From positions 1 to 50,127 of the forward strand of contig JAPPGH010000013.1 of assembly GCA_026914155.1 (NCBI GenBank): a stretch of 50,127 nt of DNA. The letters run 5' to 3'. The position numbers and the translations under genes were made by a program. Shown here piece by piece: positions 1 through 7,928 of this stretch; position 1 is the first letter of the stretch; each line of letters starts with the position of its first letter. Under the pieces are notes generated by a model that had not been told where the DNA came from, ran no database searches, and saw only the letters and a program-made list of their open reading frames with translations. Source of the stretch: Candidatus Palauibacter rhopaloidicola (GTDB lineage Bacteria > Gemmatimonadota > Gemmatimonadetes > Palauibacterales > Palauibacteraceae).

Positions 1-355
1 CCACGTCTTCGATGTAGGGGTTCAAGCCGCGATTCTCGTGGATGACGAGGACCGCAGGCCTGGGCTCCGTCGCGTCGACGGGCACGGCCATGTAACCGCG
101 CATGGTCCCCGAGCCGTCCGGCGAAGGGTAGGTGACGTACTCCTGCCGGATTCGGGCATCGTCGGTCGCCACCTGCCGCGCCCACGCGTAGTTGGGACGA
201 AGTGCCTCGAGGACCGCCACGGCGGCCGCTCCGCTGCCCAGCACCTTCCCGGCTCCTTTCAGGAAGTCTCGCCGCCGAATGAACCCATGCACGTAGCCAT
301 CGAATAGGGCCAGCACCTCCTGAGGGAAATCGCTTGCCTGCTTTCTCCTGGTCAT
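1..355 (-). CDS. Dienelactone hydrolase family protein, Tat-exported (partial, C-terminus outside window)
   Basis: The gene enters from the left edge on the minus strand, so only about 118 N-terminal residues are visible. It starts MTRRKQASDF and has a twin-arginine type motif, RRRDFLKGAG, near residue 26, followed by an Ala/Val-rich stretch. This predicts folded export by the Tat system. Further on, PAVLVIHENRGLNPYIEDV is the typical first beta-strand and oxyanion region of the dienelactone hydrolase family (alpha/beta hydrolases with a Cys-Asp-His triad). The catalytic residues lie beyond the window. The ATG overlaps the stop of the upstream membrane-protein gene (ATGA), so translation is probably coupled. 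The exact substrate cannot be told; many exported members are generic ester or lactone hydrolases. Confidence 0.82.
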   Translation of the reverse strand, partial: MTRRKQASDFPQEVLALFDGYVHGFIRRRDFLKGAGKVLGSGAAAVAVLEALRPNYAWARQVATDDARIRQEYVTYPSPDGSGTMRGYMAVPVDATEPRPAVLVIHENRGLNPYIEDV

Positions 356-1464
356 CGGGAATCCTCCAAAGTTCGAGAGTTGGCGTCTTCGTCGGCGTGT
401 CGCCGCGCGATGCGGGCGAGCTTCGGCTCGATGGACGTCATCACCGCCGCGAACAGCACGAGCGCCCAGCCCACCGAGAGGATCAGGTGCAGGCCGACCA
501 GCATCCGGGCGCCGGCCGAGACGGGGACGATGGCCGCATAGTCCTGGGCGAGGGCGGTGAAGAAGGCGAAGGACACCCAGTCGGCCAGGCCCGCGCCGGC
601 GTCGGCGAACGACCCCGGGCGGAACCGTTCGAGCGTTCCGTAGAAGCCCGCGAAGAGGAAGATGATCGTCAGGTATCCGAGCGCGAACCCGCCGATCGGG
701 ACCCACATGACCCGCAGGTACGCCGCGAGCTGGCCGTATACCTGGAGCCGCGGCCGGAGCCAGGTGGCGGCGGCGCGCCCGATCAGAAACGCGGTCAGCG
801 GCAGCACCGCAAGCGGGATGATCACGATGAGGGCAATCACGAGAATCTCGGCGATGCCCGATAATCCGACGTCCTCATATAGCACCCCGAACGCGAACAG
901 GAGGCCCGTCAAGACGGGCAACGCAATGGCGCCGAGGACCAGCAGCCGGGGAGGCCGGGCGTCTTCCCACCCTTCGCGGCGCCGGCTGATGAGGCCAATC
1001 AGGAGCGCTCCCAAGGGCACGCTCGCGAGCGGGAACGCCGCCACGACCGGCGCAATGGCAACGTCACCGGCGACGAGCGCGGGGATGAACCCCAGGGTCA
1101 GCAGGACAGCCACGAAGGACATTTCCCGGGTCACATCCCCGTACCCAGAGAGGGACGACCGGTCCAGCCCGCCGATCAAGCCGACTGCCAATGGGCCAAG
1201 GGGCGGAATGATGACGCCCCAGCCGACGCTCAGGGCGCCGGCCAGGAACGCCGTGACGACCCCCACGATCGAGCCGATCAGGATGCCGACCCACGGACCG
1301 CCGTTCGACTTCCCCCGCAGGCCAACGCCCACGCCGATGGCGACCGCACACCCCACTCCCAGCAAGACGTCGGTGTGGTTCCCCGTGATCGCATAACCGC
1401 AGGTCGCGACGATGAGGGCGACCGCCGCCGCAATCCGGAGGGCCAGCCAGATCAAACGGTTCAC
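352..1464 (-). CDS. Multi-spanning membrane protein with degenerate ion-channel-like pore (paralogue B)
   Basis: This is a 370-residue protein with roughly eight to ten hydrophobic segments. The GTG start at 1464 has a strong GAGGAGG site upstream and overlaps the stop of its paralogue (GTGA). Its first residues align with the paralogue's N-terminus. The C-terminal 90 residues have the layout of a two-TM potassium channel: a helix (VMWVPIGGFALGYL), an amphipathic pore helix with FFTALAQDYAAIVPVS at residues 301-316, then GARMLV and a last TM. The register T-x8-IVPVS-x3-R matches potassium channels without gaps. The filter position TVGYG, however, reads AQDYA, so potassium selectivity is not expected. 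The N-terminal membrane part resembles nothing I recognise. It ends in a basic, then acidic cytoplasmic tail. Function unknown. Confidence 0.8.
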   Translation of the reverse strand: MNRLIWLALRIAAAVALIVATCGYAITGNHTDVLLGVGCAVAIGVGVGLRGKSNGGPWVGILIGSIVGVVTAFLAGALSVGWGVIIPPLGPLAVGLIGGLDRSSLSGYGDVTREMSFVAVLLTLGFIPALVAGDVAIAPVVAAFPLASVPLGALLIGLISRRREGWEDARPPRLLVLGAIALPVLTGLLFAFGVLYEDVGLSGIAEILVIALIVIIPLAVLPLTAFLIGRAAATWLRPRLQVYGQLAAYLRVMWVPIGGFALGYLTIIFLFAGFYGTLERFRPGSFADAGAGLADWVSFAFFTALAQDYAAIVPVSAGARMLVGLHLILSVGWALVLFAAVMTSIEPKLARIARRHADEDANSRTLEDSR

Positions 1465-2555
1465 GATTCCTCCTCCGCGTGGCGTCTGGCGATTCTCTCC
1501 AACTTGGGTCCGATGGACGACATCACGGCCGCGAGCAGCACTACTACCCACCCCGCCGAGAGAATGAGGTGGGCTCCGACCAGCAGGCGGGCGCCGTCCG
1601 AAACCGGGACGACGGTTGCGTAGTCCTGGGCGAGGCCGGTGAAGAAGGCGAAAAACAGCCATTCCTTGACCCCGACGCCGGCGTCGGCAAACGCGCCGGC
1701 ATTGAACCGCTCCAGGGTTCCATAGAATCCGGCGAAGAGGATGATGATCATCAGGTAGCCGACGGCGAATCCGCCGATCGGAACCCACATCACCCGAAGG
1801 TATTCGGCAAGCCGGTCGTACACCCGTAGTCGGGGCTGAAGCCACATGATTGCGGCGCGCCCCGCAACAAGAAACGCCGCCGTGCTCGCCAATTGAAAGA
1901 GGAGCCAGCCACCGGCGATCGCGACGCCGGCGCCGACGCCCAGACCGGGATCTTCCTCCATCACCGCCTCCGCCAGGGTGCCAACCGCATACGCAAGCGT
2001 GAGCACGGTGCCCAGCACCAACAGTCCCGGAGGACGAGTATCGCGCCATCCTGCGGTTCGTCGGCTGACCAGGCCGGCCGTCAATGCCACGTACGGCACA
2101 AACAGGAAGATGGCAACGAAGATCAACGGATCCGCCAACGCATAGATGGCGGGCAGGAGCCCCAGCGCGAGCATGATGGCCACGAACGACGTCTCTCTCA
2201 GTGCGTCCCGATACCCCGAGAAGGAGACCCCACCCACCTCGTCCAACACATCTTCTCCGTGGATCAGGCCAACGCCCAGTGCGAGAACCGGCGAGACGAC
2301 AACCGTTCCCACTACGACGGGTCCGCTCGCGGCGAGCACGGCGGTGATCCCCACGAGCGAGCCGACCAGGATGCCGGCCCACGGCCTTGGTCCTCGATTC
2401 CCGCGGAGGCCGACCGCGACGCCGATTGCGAGCCCGCATCCGGCTCCGACCGCGACATCGGTGTTGCTTCCTGCTGTCGCGTACCCGAATGGCACGACGA
2501 CGAGGGCCACGGCGGCAGCGATCCGGATCGCCAGCGAGATCGAAAGCGTCAGCAA
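1461..2555 (-). CDS. Multi-spanning membrane protein with degenerate ion-channel-like pore (paralogue A)
   Basis: This is a 364-residue integral membrane protein and tandem paralogue of the next gene, similar over its full length (shared LRVYDRLAEYLRVMWVPIGG-type block, shared IARRHAEE tail). A TTG start is inferred. It lies 28 bases after the S9 peptidase stop, is preceded by AAGGG, and matches the paralogue's N-terminus to within one residue. The pore-like segment FFTGLAQDYATVVPVS (residues 304-319) again has AQDYA where channels have TVGYG, then GARLLV and a final TM. The same replacement in both copies argues that it is selected and not decay. Its position inside a peptidase/hydrolase operon suggests an envelope role. 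The function is not known. Confidence 0.8.
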   Translation of the reverse strand: MLTLSISLAIRIAAAVALVVVPFGYATAGSNTDVAVGAGCGLAIGVAVGLRGNRGPRPWAGILVGSLVGITAVLAASGPVVVGTVVVSPVLALGVGLIHGEDVLDEVGGVSFSGYRDALRETSFVAIMLALGLLPAIYALADPLIFVAIFLFVPYVALTAGLVSRRTAGWRDTRPPGLLVLGTVLTLAYAVGTLAEAVMEEDPGLGVGAGVAIAGGWLLFQLASTAAFLVAGRAAIMWLQPRLRVYDRLAEYLRVMWVPIGGFAVGYLMIIILFAGFYGTLERFNAGAFADAGVGVKEWLFFAFFTGLAQDYATVVPVSDGARLLVGAHLILSAGWVVVLLAAVMSSIGPKLERIARRHAEEES

Positions 2556-2583
2556 TGCCGGACCCTTGAGAAGCGGGCTTCGG

Positions 2584-4821
2584 CTACCGTTCCGAGACTA
2601 CCGTCGGGGCCACCTCGGGCTCGAGGGTTTCGAGGACCTGGCGCCACTGGAACTTCTCGCCCATGCCGCGGACGTAGTAGTCCATCCAGGCCATCTCGCT
2701 CACCGCCTTCACGAGACGGTTGCGCGGGTCGGGGATGCCGTGGCTGCGGCCCGGATACATGAACAGTTCCGTGGGCACGTCCAGCTTCTTGAGCGCCATG
2801 TGGAGTTCGACAGACTGCGGGCTCGGCACGCGCGGGTCGCCCTCCACGACGTGGATCATGGTCGGCGTCTTCGCGTTGCCGATGTACTTGAGCGGGGACT
2901 GATCGAAGTACGTGTCGAAGTCCTCGTACAGGAAGCCGTCGCCGACGTAGAACTGCCGGTTCCGCTGTACGTCGCTCTGCGCGTACATGCTGATCCAGTT
3001 CATTGTCCCGGCGCCGGAACTGATCGCCTTGAAGCGGTCTGTTTGCGTGAGGATCCAGTTGGACCAGTGGCCGCCCGCGCTCCAGCCCAGCGCGCCCATG
3101 CGGTCGCCGTCCACGATCCCCTCGGCGATCAGGTAGTCGACGCCCGTGATGATGTCCTCGTAGCCCATCGTGAAGTAGTCGCCGACGATGTCCGTGCGGT
3201 GCGCGTTCCCGTAGTTGCGCGAGCCGCGGTAGTTGGGCTTGAGCACGGCGTAGCCGGCGCCCGCGTACACCTGCGCGTTGTACCCGCCGTTGAAGCGCAG
3301 GATGTCGGCCGACGCCGGACCCCCGTGGATGGCGACGATGAGCGGATAGCGCGTTCCCTCCTCGTACCCGACGGGATAGACGAGGACGCCCCCGACCATC
3401 TTGCCGTCCGACGAACGCCAGTTGACTTCGGTCTCCTCGCCGAAGGCCACCTCGCGCAACTGCGGGTTCACGTCGATCAGCTGCGTCCACTTCGAGCGGT
3501 CCGGGACATCGTCCACGCTCGCGACCGCGAACACCGTGGGGGGCGTCTTCGGGTCGCTGTAGCCGACGAAAAGCGTGCCCGTGTCGTCATCCCGGGAAAC
3601 GGAGAGCGCCGCCCGCTCGTCGGTGAGCTGCCGCACCGCCCCCGTCTCCACGTCGAGGGCGTGCAACTGCGTCGTCACCTTCACGCCCGCGTTGAAGTAG
3701 ATCGTGTTCGAATCCTCGGACCAGAACCCGACGCTCGAACTCTGGTCGAAATCCGCCCCCAGCTTCCGGAACGCGGCCCCGCGGTCGTCCACCTCGCGGA
3801 TGTAGACGCGGTTCTCCGTCATCGAGTAGCGCTCCATCTCGTCCGGCGCCGAGAAGGCGAGCCAGCGGCCGTCGGGGGAGAAGCTGAGCCCGCCCTCGCC
3901 GACTTCGTAGTTGTCCGTCAGGCGCTCGATCTCGCCCGTCGCCACTTCCATGAGATAGAGGTCCGCATACAGCCGCTGCGCCGTGATGTTGCGCTCGTAG
4001 CGCTTCGTCGAGCCGCCGGTGATCCCGATCCAGCGTCCGTCATCGGAGATCGTGAAGCCGTTCACGCTGTAGGACGGATCGTCCGTCTCGCGGCTCTCCG
4101 TGGCAGTCTCGATTTCCACGCTCCACAGGCTCGAGAGCGGCGTGACCGCGTTCCGGATGTCGACCGTGAAGCCCTCTTCGCGCCGTTCCACCTCGTCCTC
4201 ATCGAACGAATCGGGGCGCGCGAAGTAGACGCGGCTCCCGTCGGGGGAGAAGTCCCACTGGTCGACGCCGGCCTCGCCGTCGGTGAGCTGCTCGGGTTCG
4301 GCATCCGCGAGGTCGTCGGCCGGCAGCCGGTAGAGCTGCTCACGGCCGTTCTCGCCGGAGCGGTAGACGAGCCAGCGCCCGTCGGGGCTGAACGAGAAGC
4401 CGGACACGCCTTCGTCCGCGTCGATGATCTTCCGCGCTTCGCCCCCGTCGTGGCGCATCATGTAGAGCTGCGTGTCGTCCCCATCCCGGTTGGAGGCGAA
4501 GAGGAAGAACGACCCGTCCGGGGCCCAGGCCGGACTGCGCTCGTCCTTGTCCTCGGTGTAGGTGAGCCGGCGGTCCGACGGGACGCCCTCGCTCAGCGAC
4601 ACGAGGTGGATGTCCGTCTGGGACTCCGCCGCCTCCCAGTCGGGCGTCGTCACGGTGTACAGTATCCACGCTCCGTCCGGACTCGGCGTCAACGAACCGG
4701 CGCGTTTCATCTCCTGCACATCCATGAACGTGAACGGCCGCTCCTGCGCGGCCAGCGGCGTCTCGACGGGCAGCGCGAGCGCGGCGACGGAAAGAACGAG
4801 GGCGGTGGACAGGGAACGCAT
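2584..4821 (-). CDS. S9 family peptidase (prolyl oligopeptidase / acylaminoacyl-peptidase type), secreted
   Basis: Serine peptidase of 745 residues. I start it at the ATG at 4821, which has GAGG seven bases upstream; an upstream in-frame TTG adds six residues and is less likely. A signal peptide ends near AAQ (about residue 25). Residues 35-480 hold repeated beta-propeller units with TolB-like SPDGRWL motifs, which gate access to the active site. The C-terminal alpha/beta-hydrolase domain carries Ser581 in GWSAGG, Asp662 in GDPRVP and His694 in RSHGIP, a complete triad. It should cleave short peptides in the periplasm or outside the cell. It is the first gene of an apparent minus-strand operon with the two membrane proteins and the dienelactone hydrolase. 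Confidence 0.93.
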   Translation of the reverse strand: MRSLSTALVLSVAALALPVETPLAAQERPFTFMDVQEMKRAGSLTPSPDGAWILYTVTTPDWEAAESQTDIHLVSLSEGVPSDRRLTYTEDKDERSPAWAPDGSFFLFASNRDGDDTQLYMMRHDGGEARKIIDADEGVSGFSFSPDGRWLVYRSGENGREQLYRLPADDLADAEPEQLTDGEAGVDQWDFSPDGSRVYFARPDSFDEDEVERREEGFTVDIRNAVTPLSSLWSVEIETATESRETDDPSYSVNGFTISDDGRWIGITGGSTKRYERNITAQRLYADLYLMEVATGEIERLTDNYEVGEGGLSFSPDGRWLAFSAPDEMERYSMTENRVYIREVDDRGAAFRKLGADFDQSSSVGFWSEDSNTIYFNAGVKVTTQLHALDVETGAVRQLTDERAALSVSRDDDTGTLFVGYSDPKTPPTVFAVASVDDVPDRSKWTQLIDVNPQLREVAFGEETEVNWRSSDGKMVGGVLVYPVGYEEGTRYPLIVAIHGGPASADILRFNGGYNAQVYAGAGYAVLKPNYRGSRNYGNAHRTDIVGDYFTMGYEDIITGVDYLIAEGIVDGDRMGALGWSAGGHWSNWILTQTDRFKAISSGAGTMNWISMYAQSDVQRNRQFYVGDGFLYEDFDTYFDQSPLKYIGNAKTPTMIHVVEGDPRVPSPQSVELHMALKKLDVPTELFMYPGRSHGIPDPRNRLVKAVSEMAWMDYYVRGMGEKFQWRQVLETLEPEVAPTVVSER

Positions 4822-4877
4822 CTGAAACCTCGATACCAAGAGTGAACTGGACTCCGTCCCATCATACGACCTTCAAC

Positions 4878-4922
4878 TTGCCGGAACGATAGGCGCGGCA
4901 TAACGTAGCATTGAGGTGCTAC
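4878..4922 (+). promoter_or_regulatory. Promoter and candidate operator of the AbrB-Doc toxin-antitoxin operon
   Basis: A sigma-70-like pair, TTGCCG (4878-4883) and TAACGT (4901-4906), is separated by 17 bases. A perfect inverted repeat GTAGCA-TTGAGG-TGCTAC (4905-4922) overlaps the end of the -10 box and the expected start of transcription, just before the GGAGG of the antitoxin gene. Autorepression by an AbrB/MazE antitoxin at such a palindrome is usual for these operons. The binding itself is inferred. Confidence 0.5.
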
Positions 4923-4940
4923 ACAGGGAGGAAAGGGTTC

Positions 4941-5168
4941 ATGGTTCGAAGCGTGAGACTGCGGCGCATGGGCGGGTCCGTCGGGGCCACGCTGCCGAGC
5001 GACATGGCGCAACGCCTCCACCTCGCGGCCGGCGACGAAGTGCTCGCGGTCGAGACGGCGAACGGGATCCTGCTGAGCCCCTACGACCCGGATGTGGACG
5101 ACGGACTCGCCATCGCGGTCGAGGCTCAGAAGCGATACCGGAGGGCATTGAGAGACCTGGCGAAGTGA
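4941..5168 (+). CDS. AbrB/MazE-type antitoxin of a Doc module
   Basis: Small 75-residue protein starting MVRSVRLRRMGGSVGATLPS. This is the swapped-hairpin AbrB/MazE/SpoVT fold: a basic strand, a G-S-x-G-A-T-L-P turn, then a D-E-V-L strand. The ATG at 4941 is preceded by GGAGGAAAGG and is preferred to an ATG 30 bases upstream that lacks a good site. The C-terminal half (SPYDPDVDDGLAIAVEAQKR) is acidic then helical, as expected of the toxin-neutralising tail. Its stop overlaps the toxin start (GTGA), a standard antitoxin-toxin arrangement. It should bind and inhibit the Doc toxin and repress the operon. Confidence 0.88.
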   Translation: MVRSVRLRRMGGSVGATLPSDMAQRLHLAAGDEVLAVETANGILLSPYDPDVDDGLAIAVEAQKRYRRALRDLAK

Positions 5169-5566
5169 CCCGGCTGGAGCCCCGCTGGGTTCCCCGGGTG
5201 GTCGTGGAGGCGGTCCAACTCGATCAGGTTCGCGAACACGGCGGCCTGCTCGGCCTTCGCGACGAGGACGCCCTCGAGGCGGCCCTGGCCCGGGCGCGCC
5301 AGAGGTGGACCTACGATCCGGACTCGGATCTGCCCCGTCTGGCTGCCTGCTACGCCTTCAGCATCTGCTCCGGCCACCCGTTCCGGGACGGGAACAAGCG
5401 CATCTCGTTCCTCACGGCGCTCATCTTTCTCGGCCTCAACGGACTCGATCTCGTTGCGCCCGAGGCGGAAGTCGCGGGGAAGATGTGGGCCTTGGCTGCG
5501 GGCGAACTCGACGAGGAAGCAATCGCCGACTGGTTCCGCTCGCGAGTCGAGCCCCGGCCCGGATAA
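5165..5566 (+). CDS. doc: Death-on-curing (Doc) family toxin, Fic fold
   Basis: 133 residues, GTG start overlapping the antitoxin stop. The Fic/Doc signature HPFRDGNKR lies at residues 71-79, with the catalytic-loop His, the phosphate-binding DGN and the closing Arg all present. Upstream, GGLLGLRDEDALEAALARARQRWTY-like sequence is the usual N-terminal helix region of Doc. The length is normal for Doc. Characterised Doc toxins phosphorylate elongation factor Tu and stop translation; that activity is family knowledge and not visible here. With the AbrB-type antitoxin it forms a complete, apparently intact module. Confidence 0.93.
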   Translation: MTRLEPRWVPRVVVEAVQLDQVREHGGLLGLRDEDALEAALARARQRWTYDPDSDLPRLAACYAFSICSGHPFRDGNKRISFLTALIFLGLNGLDLVAPEAEVAGKMWALAAGELDEEAIADWFRSRVEPRPG

Positions 5567-5650
5567 GCGCTACGCAACTCTCTGGCGTCGAATCTGTGTC
5601 CTCAGTCCGGAATCGATGTTCCCTGTCCATGCCTCTTGGGGGGGGCGTAA

Positions 5651-6841
5651 ATGCACCGACGGAGACTCGGCTCGCCAAGTCGTGCCGTGCTGCTCATCAC
5701 GGTTTCGATCCTCGTGCCGCCGCAGGCCATCGCCGCCCAGGAAGTGACCGAGAGCGTGACGCCGCGTGCTCCCGACCTGACGGTGGCTGACGAGCCTCGG
5801 ATGCGCGTCGGGATCGTGGACGGTCCGCTGGAATACATCTTCGGCAACGTGACGGGCGCGGTCCGTCTCGACGACGGGAGCATCGTCGTCGCGGACGAAC
5901 AGAGCGGCAACATCCGCAGATACGACGCGGACGGACGGCACATCTGGACCAGTGGGCGGTCGGGCGAGGGGCCGGGGGAGTACGAGGGGCTCCGGCTCCT
6001 TCGGAACTGCCCGGGGGCGCCACTCACCGTCTTCGACTGGAGCCTGGACCGCATCACCGAGCTGGATCTCGATGGCAACGTACTCGCCACGCGTTCGCTC
6101 CTGTCCGCTGGCGTCCGTCCCTACAACGGCCCTTTCTGCGCACCCGGCGGCCGCCTCGTGTACACGCCGTGGCCTGACGACATGGGTGCGAGCTACGAGG
6201 AAGGCTTGGCTGAAGGGGATGTCTACCGGTGGCAAACGACCCTCGCGTCCGTCGAGGGCGAGAGCGTGGTCACTCTCCGCTCGGGGCTCCCGGGCGCCGA
6301 ACGGTTCTTCATCGAGGCGGGGGCCAGCGGTCCGCGCTGGTGGGGGCGTGACATGGAGTTCGCGCCTACCGGCACCGGGGTGTGGTACGGGACGGCGGAT
6401 GACTATGAACTCGAGCACGTGGACTGGACGGGCCGGGTGACCCGGGTCGCCCGCTGGGCCGGCCCCGACCTCACGGTGGCGGGCGACCGCGTCGACAGTT
6501 ATCGCGAGGGCTGGTTGGCGCGGTACGACGACCCCGGAGCCCGGCGGAACTTCGAGCGGGACGTCTGGCCGGACATCCGCGATCAGCTTCCGGAGCGTTT
6601 CCCCGCATACGAGGCCCTCATCGCGCTCACGGACGGCGCCTTCTGGGTCAAGACCCACGGGTGGCTGGCGCCGGGGGAGGAACTGCACCTCCTGGACGCG
6701 AGCGGCGCATGGCTGCGGCGGCTTACGCTGCCGAGCGGAGCCGTCCTCGACGCGGGCCGCGACTGGGTGCTCCTGCGGCAGCGCGACGAATTCGGCGTCC
6801 CGACCGTCGCGCTGTACGACCTCGTCGAAACCGGCGGATGA
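5651..6841 (+). CDS. Exported 6-bladed beta-propeller protein
   Basis: 396 residues with a signal peptide (RAVLLITVSILVPPQAIAAQ). The mature part has repeated NHL/propeller-like units, for example AVRLDDGSIVVADEQSGNIRRYD, then GRHIWTSGRSGEGPGEY and DRITELDLDGNVLATRSL. The GEGPGEY element is common in propeller proteins annotated '6-bladed beta-propeller' in Gemmatimonadota and Bacteroidota. No catalytic residues are apparent. The ligand is unknown; it probably acts as a periplasmic binding or scaffold protein. A G-rich run lies five bases before the ATG. It stands between the Doc module and the sigma-factor operon with gaps of 84 and 104 bases, so it is probably transcribed alone. Confidence 0.78.
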   Translation: MHRRRLGSPSRAVLLITVSILVPPQAIAAQEVTESVTPRAPDLTVADEPRMRVGIVDGPLEYIFGNVTGAVRLDDGSIVVADEQSGNIRRYDADGRHIWTSGRSGEGPGEYEGLRLLRNCPGAPLTVFDWSLDRITELDLDGNVLATRSLLSAGVRPYNGPFCAPGGRLVYTPWPDDMGASYEEGLAEGDVYRWQTTLASVEGESVVTLRSGLPGAERFFIEAGASGPRWWGRDMEFAPTGTGVWYGTADDYELEHVDWTGRVTRVARWAGPDLTVAGDRVDSYREGWLARYDDPGARRNFERDVWPDIRDQLPERFPAYEALIALTDGAFWVKTHGWLAPGEELHLLDASGAWLRRLTLPSGAVLDAGRDWVLLRQRDEFGVPTVALYDLVETGG

Positions 6842-6945
6842 CGGCGGAGTAGGAGCGCCGAAGCAGGAGCGCGAGGTAAACGCTCTACGTCCTTTCTCCG
6901 TCTCACTTCTCGAAACCACGCAAGGGGGAAGGGACCGGGAGCGCC

Positions 6946-7530
6946 ATGCTCTCCGACCGAGAGATCCTGGAACTGGTCGAAGGGGCCAGGCAGGGAGAGC
7001 GAGGGGCGCGCGAGAGGCTGGCGGGCGCCCTCCGTCCCCTGGTATGCCGGTGGGCCCTGGTCATGACCGGCGATCCGGATGACGCGGAGGATGTCGCGCA
7101 GGTCGTCCTGATGAAGACGCTGAGCTCGATCGGGAGCTTCGATGGTCGCGCCCGGGTGACGAGTTGGGTGTACCGGATCACGCGGAACGCCAGCCTGGAT
7201 CACCAGCGCGAGAAGCGGCAGGAACAGCGGCTGGCCGAGAAGGCGGAGTGGCTGGCCGAGTCGCGGGCTCCCGAGTTGGAGGATCCGCTGGATGACATCG
7301 AGATGAAGCGTACTCTGCGCCTGATTCGAACGCTTGTGACGAAACTGCCCATGATGCAGCGGGAAGTCTTCGACCTGGTGGACCTGCAGGGGCTGAGACC
7401 CGGAGAGGCGGCGCGGCTGCTGGAGATGAACCCGAACACGCTTCGGGTCCACCTGCTGCGCGCGCGGCGCCGGATGCGGAAGGAGATGTTGGCGCGACCC
7501 GTGGAGAGGGGAACCAAGGGGAAACGATGA
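6946..7530 (+). CDS. ECF-type sigma-70 family RNA polymerase sigma factor
   Basis: 194 residues. Region 2 includes GDPDDAEDVAQVVLMKTLSSIGSFDGRARVTSWVYRITRN-like sequence (-10 recognition and core binding). Region 4 includes LPMMQREVFDLVDLQGLRPGEAARLLEMNPNTLRVHLLRARRRMR-like sequence, a helix-turn-helix for -35 recognition. Both regions are complete and there is no sigma region 3, as in ECF factors. It overlaps the next gene by four bases (ATGA). That gene encodes a small single-TM protein, so a membrane-held anti-sigma arrangement is likely. The target promoters cannot be told from the window. Confidence 0.93.
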   Translation: MLSDREILELVEGARQGERGARERLAGALRPLVCRWALVMTGDPDDAEDVAQVVLMKTLSSIGSFDGRARVTSWVYRITRNASLDHQREKRQEQRLAEKAEWLAESRAPELEDPLDDIEMKRTLRLIRTLVTKLPMMQREVFDLVDLQGLRPGEAARLLEMNPNTLRVHLLRARRRMRKEMLARPVERGTKGKR

Positions 7531-7928
7531 CGGAGCGGGACGCCCGGGGGCGCCGGGACGCGGGGCGAATCGCTCGCGACGAACGGAACATGCACGCCGT
7601 CCTGTCGGCGATGGCCAACCAGGTGAGCGACGACCTGCCCGCCATGCCCCCCGAGCACGCCGCGCCCGTAGAGCACGTCGCGCCCCTGGGTCGCCGGCCC
7701 GCGTGGCGCAGGTGGACCGTGGGACCGCTCGCGGCGGCTGCCGTCGTGGCGGCCCTGCTCCTGTTGCCGAACAACGGCATCGAAGAAGGCGGCGTCCCCC
7801 GCACGTCCCCCACGCGGAGCATGGTGAGCGACATGGACGTGGAGGCCGGCCGGCCGTTCGTCGTCTTCCCCACGAACGATCCCGACATCGCCGTCGTATG
7901 GCTGCTCAACCCGGAGGAGAGTGACTGA
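7527..7928 (+). CDS. Single-TM protein, putative anti-sigma factor
   Basis: 133 residues. The charged N-terminus (MTERDARGRRDAGRIARDER, then MHAVLSAMANQVSDDLP) would be cytoplasmic. One TM helix lies near residues 68-82 (GPLAAAAVVAALLLLP), followed by a short periplasmic part ending VVFPTNDPDIAVVWLLNPEES. It has no zinc-binding H-x3-C-x2-C motif of the ZAS type. The anti-sigma role is inferred from its position directly after, and overlapping, an ECF sigma gene and from its topology. The C-terminal phrase resembles the tail of small proteins annotated in comparable sigma operons, but I cannot name a family. Confidence 0.6.
   Translation: MTERDARGRRDAGRIARDERNMHAVLSAMANQVSDDLPAMPPEHAAPVEHVAPLGRRPAWRRWTVGPLAAAAVVAALLLLPNNGIEEGGVPRTSPTRSMVSDMDVEAGRPFVVFPTNDPDIAVVWLLNPEESD

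Noticed and set aside
2146..4845. Very long open frame on the plus strand opposite the S9 peptidase
   Set aside because: It is antisense to a gene with a full catalytic triad. Its sequence is Arg/Val/Ala-rich with no family motif, as expected from GC-rich third-position bias.
4911..4940. Upstream ATG for the AbrB antitoxin
   Set aside because: It lies inside the candidate operator and has no ribosome site; the ATG at 4941 has GGAGG.
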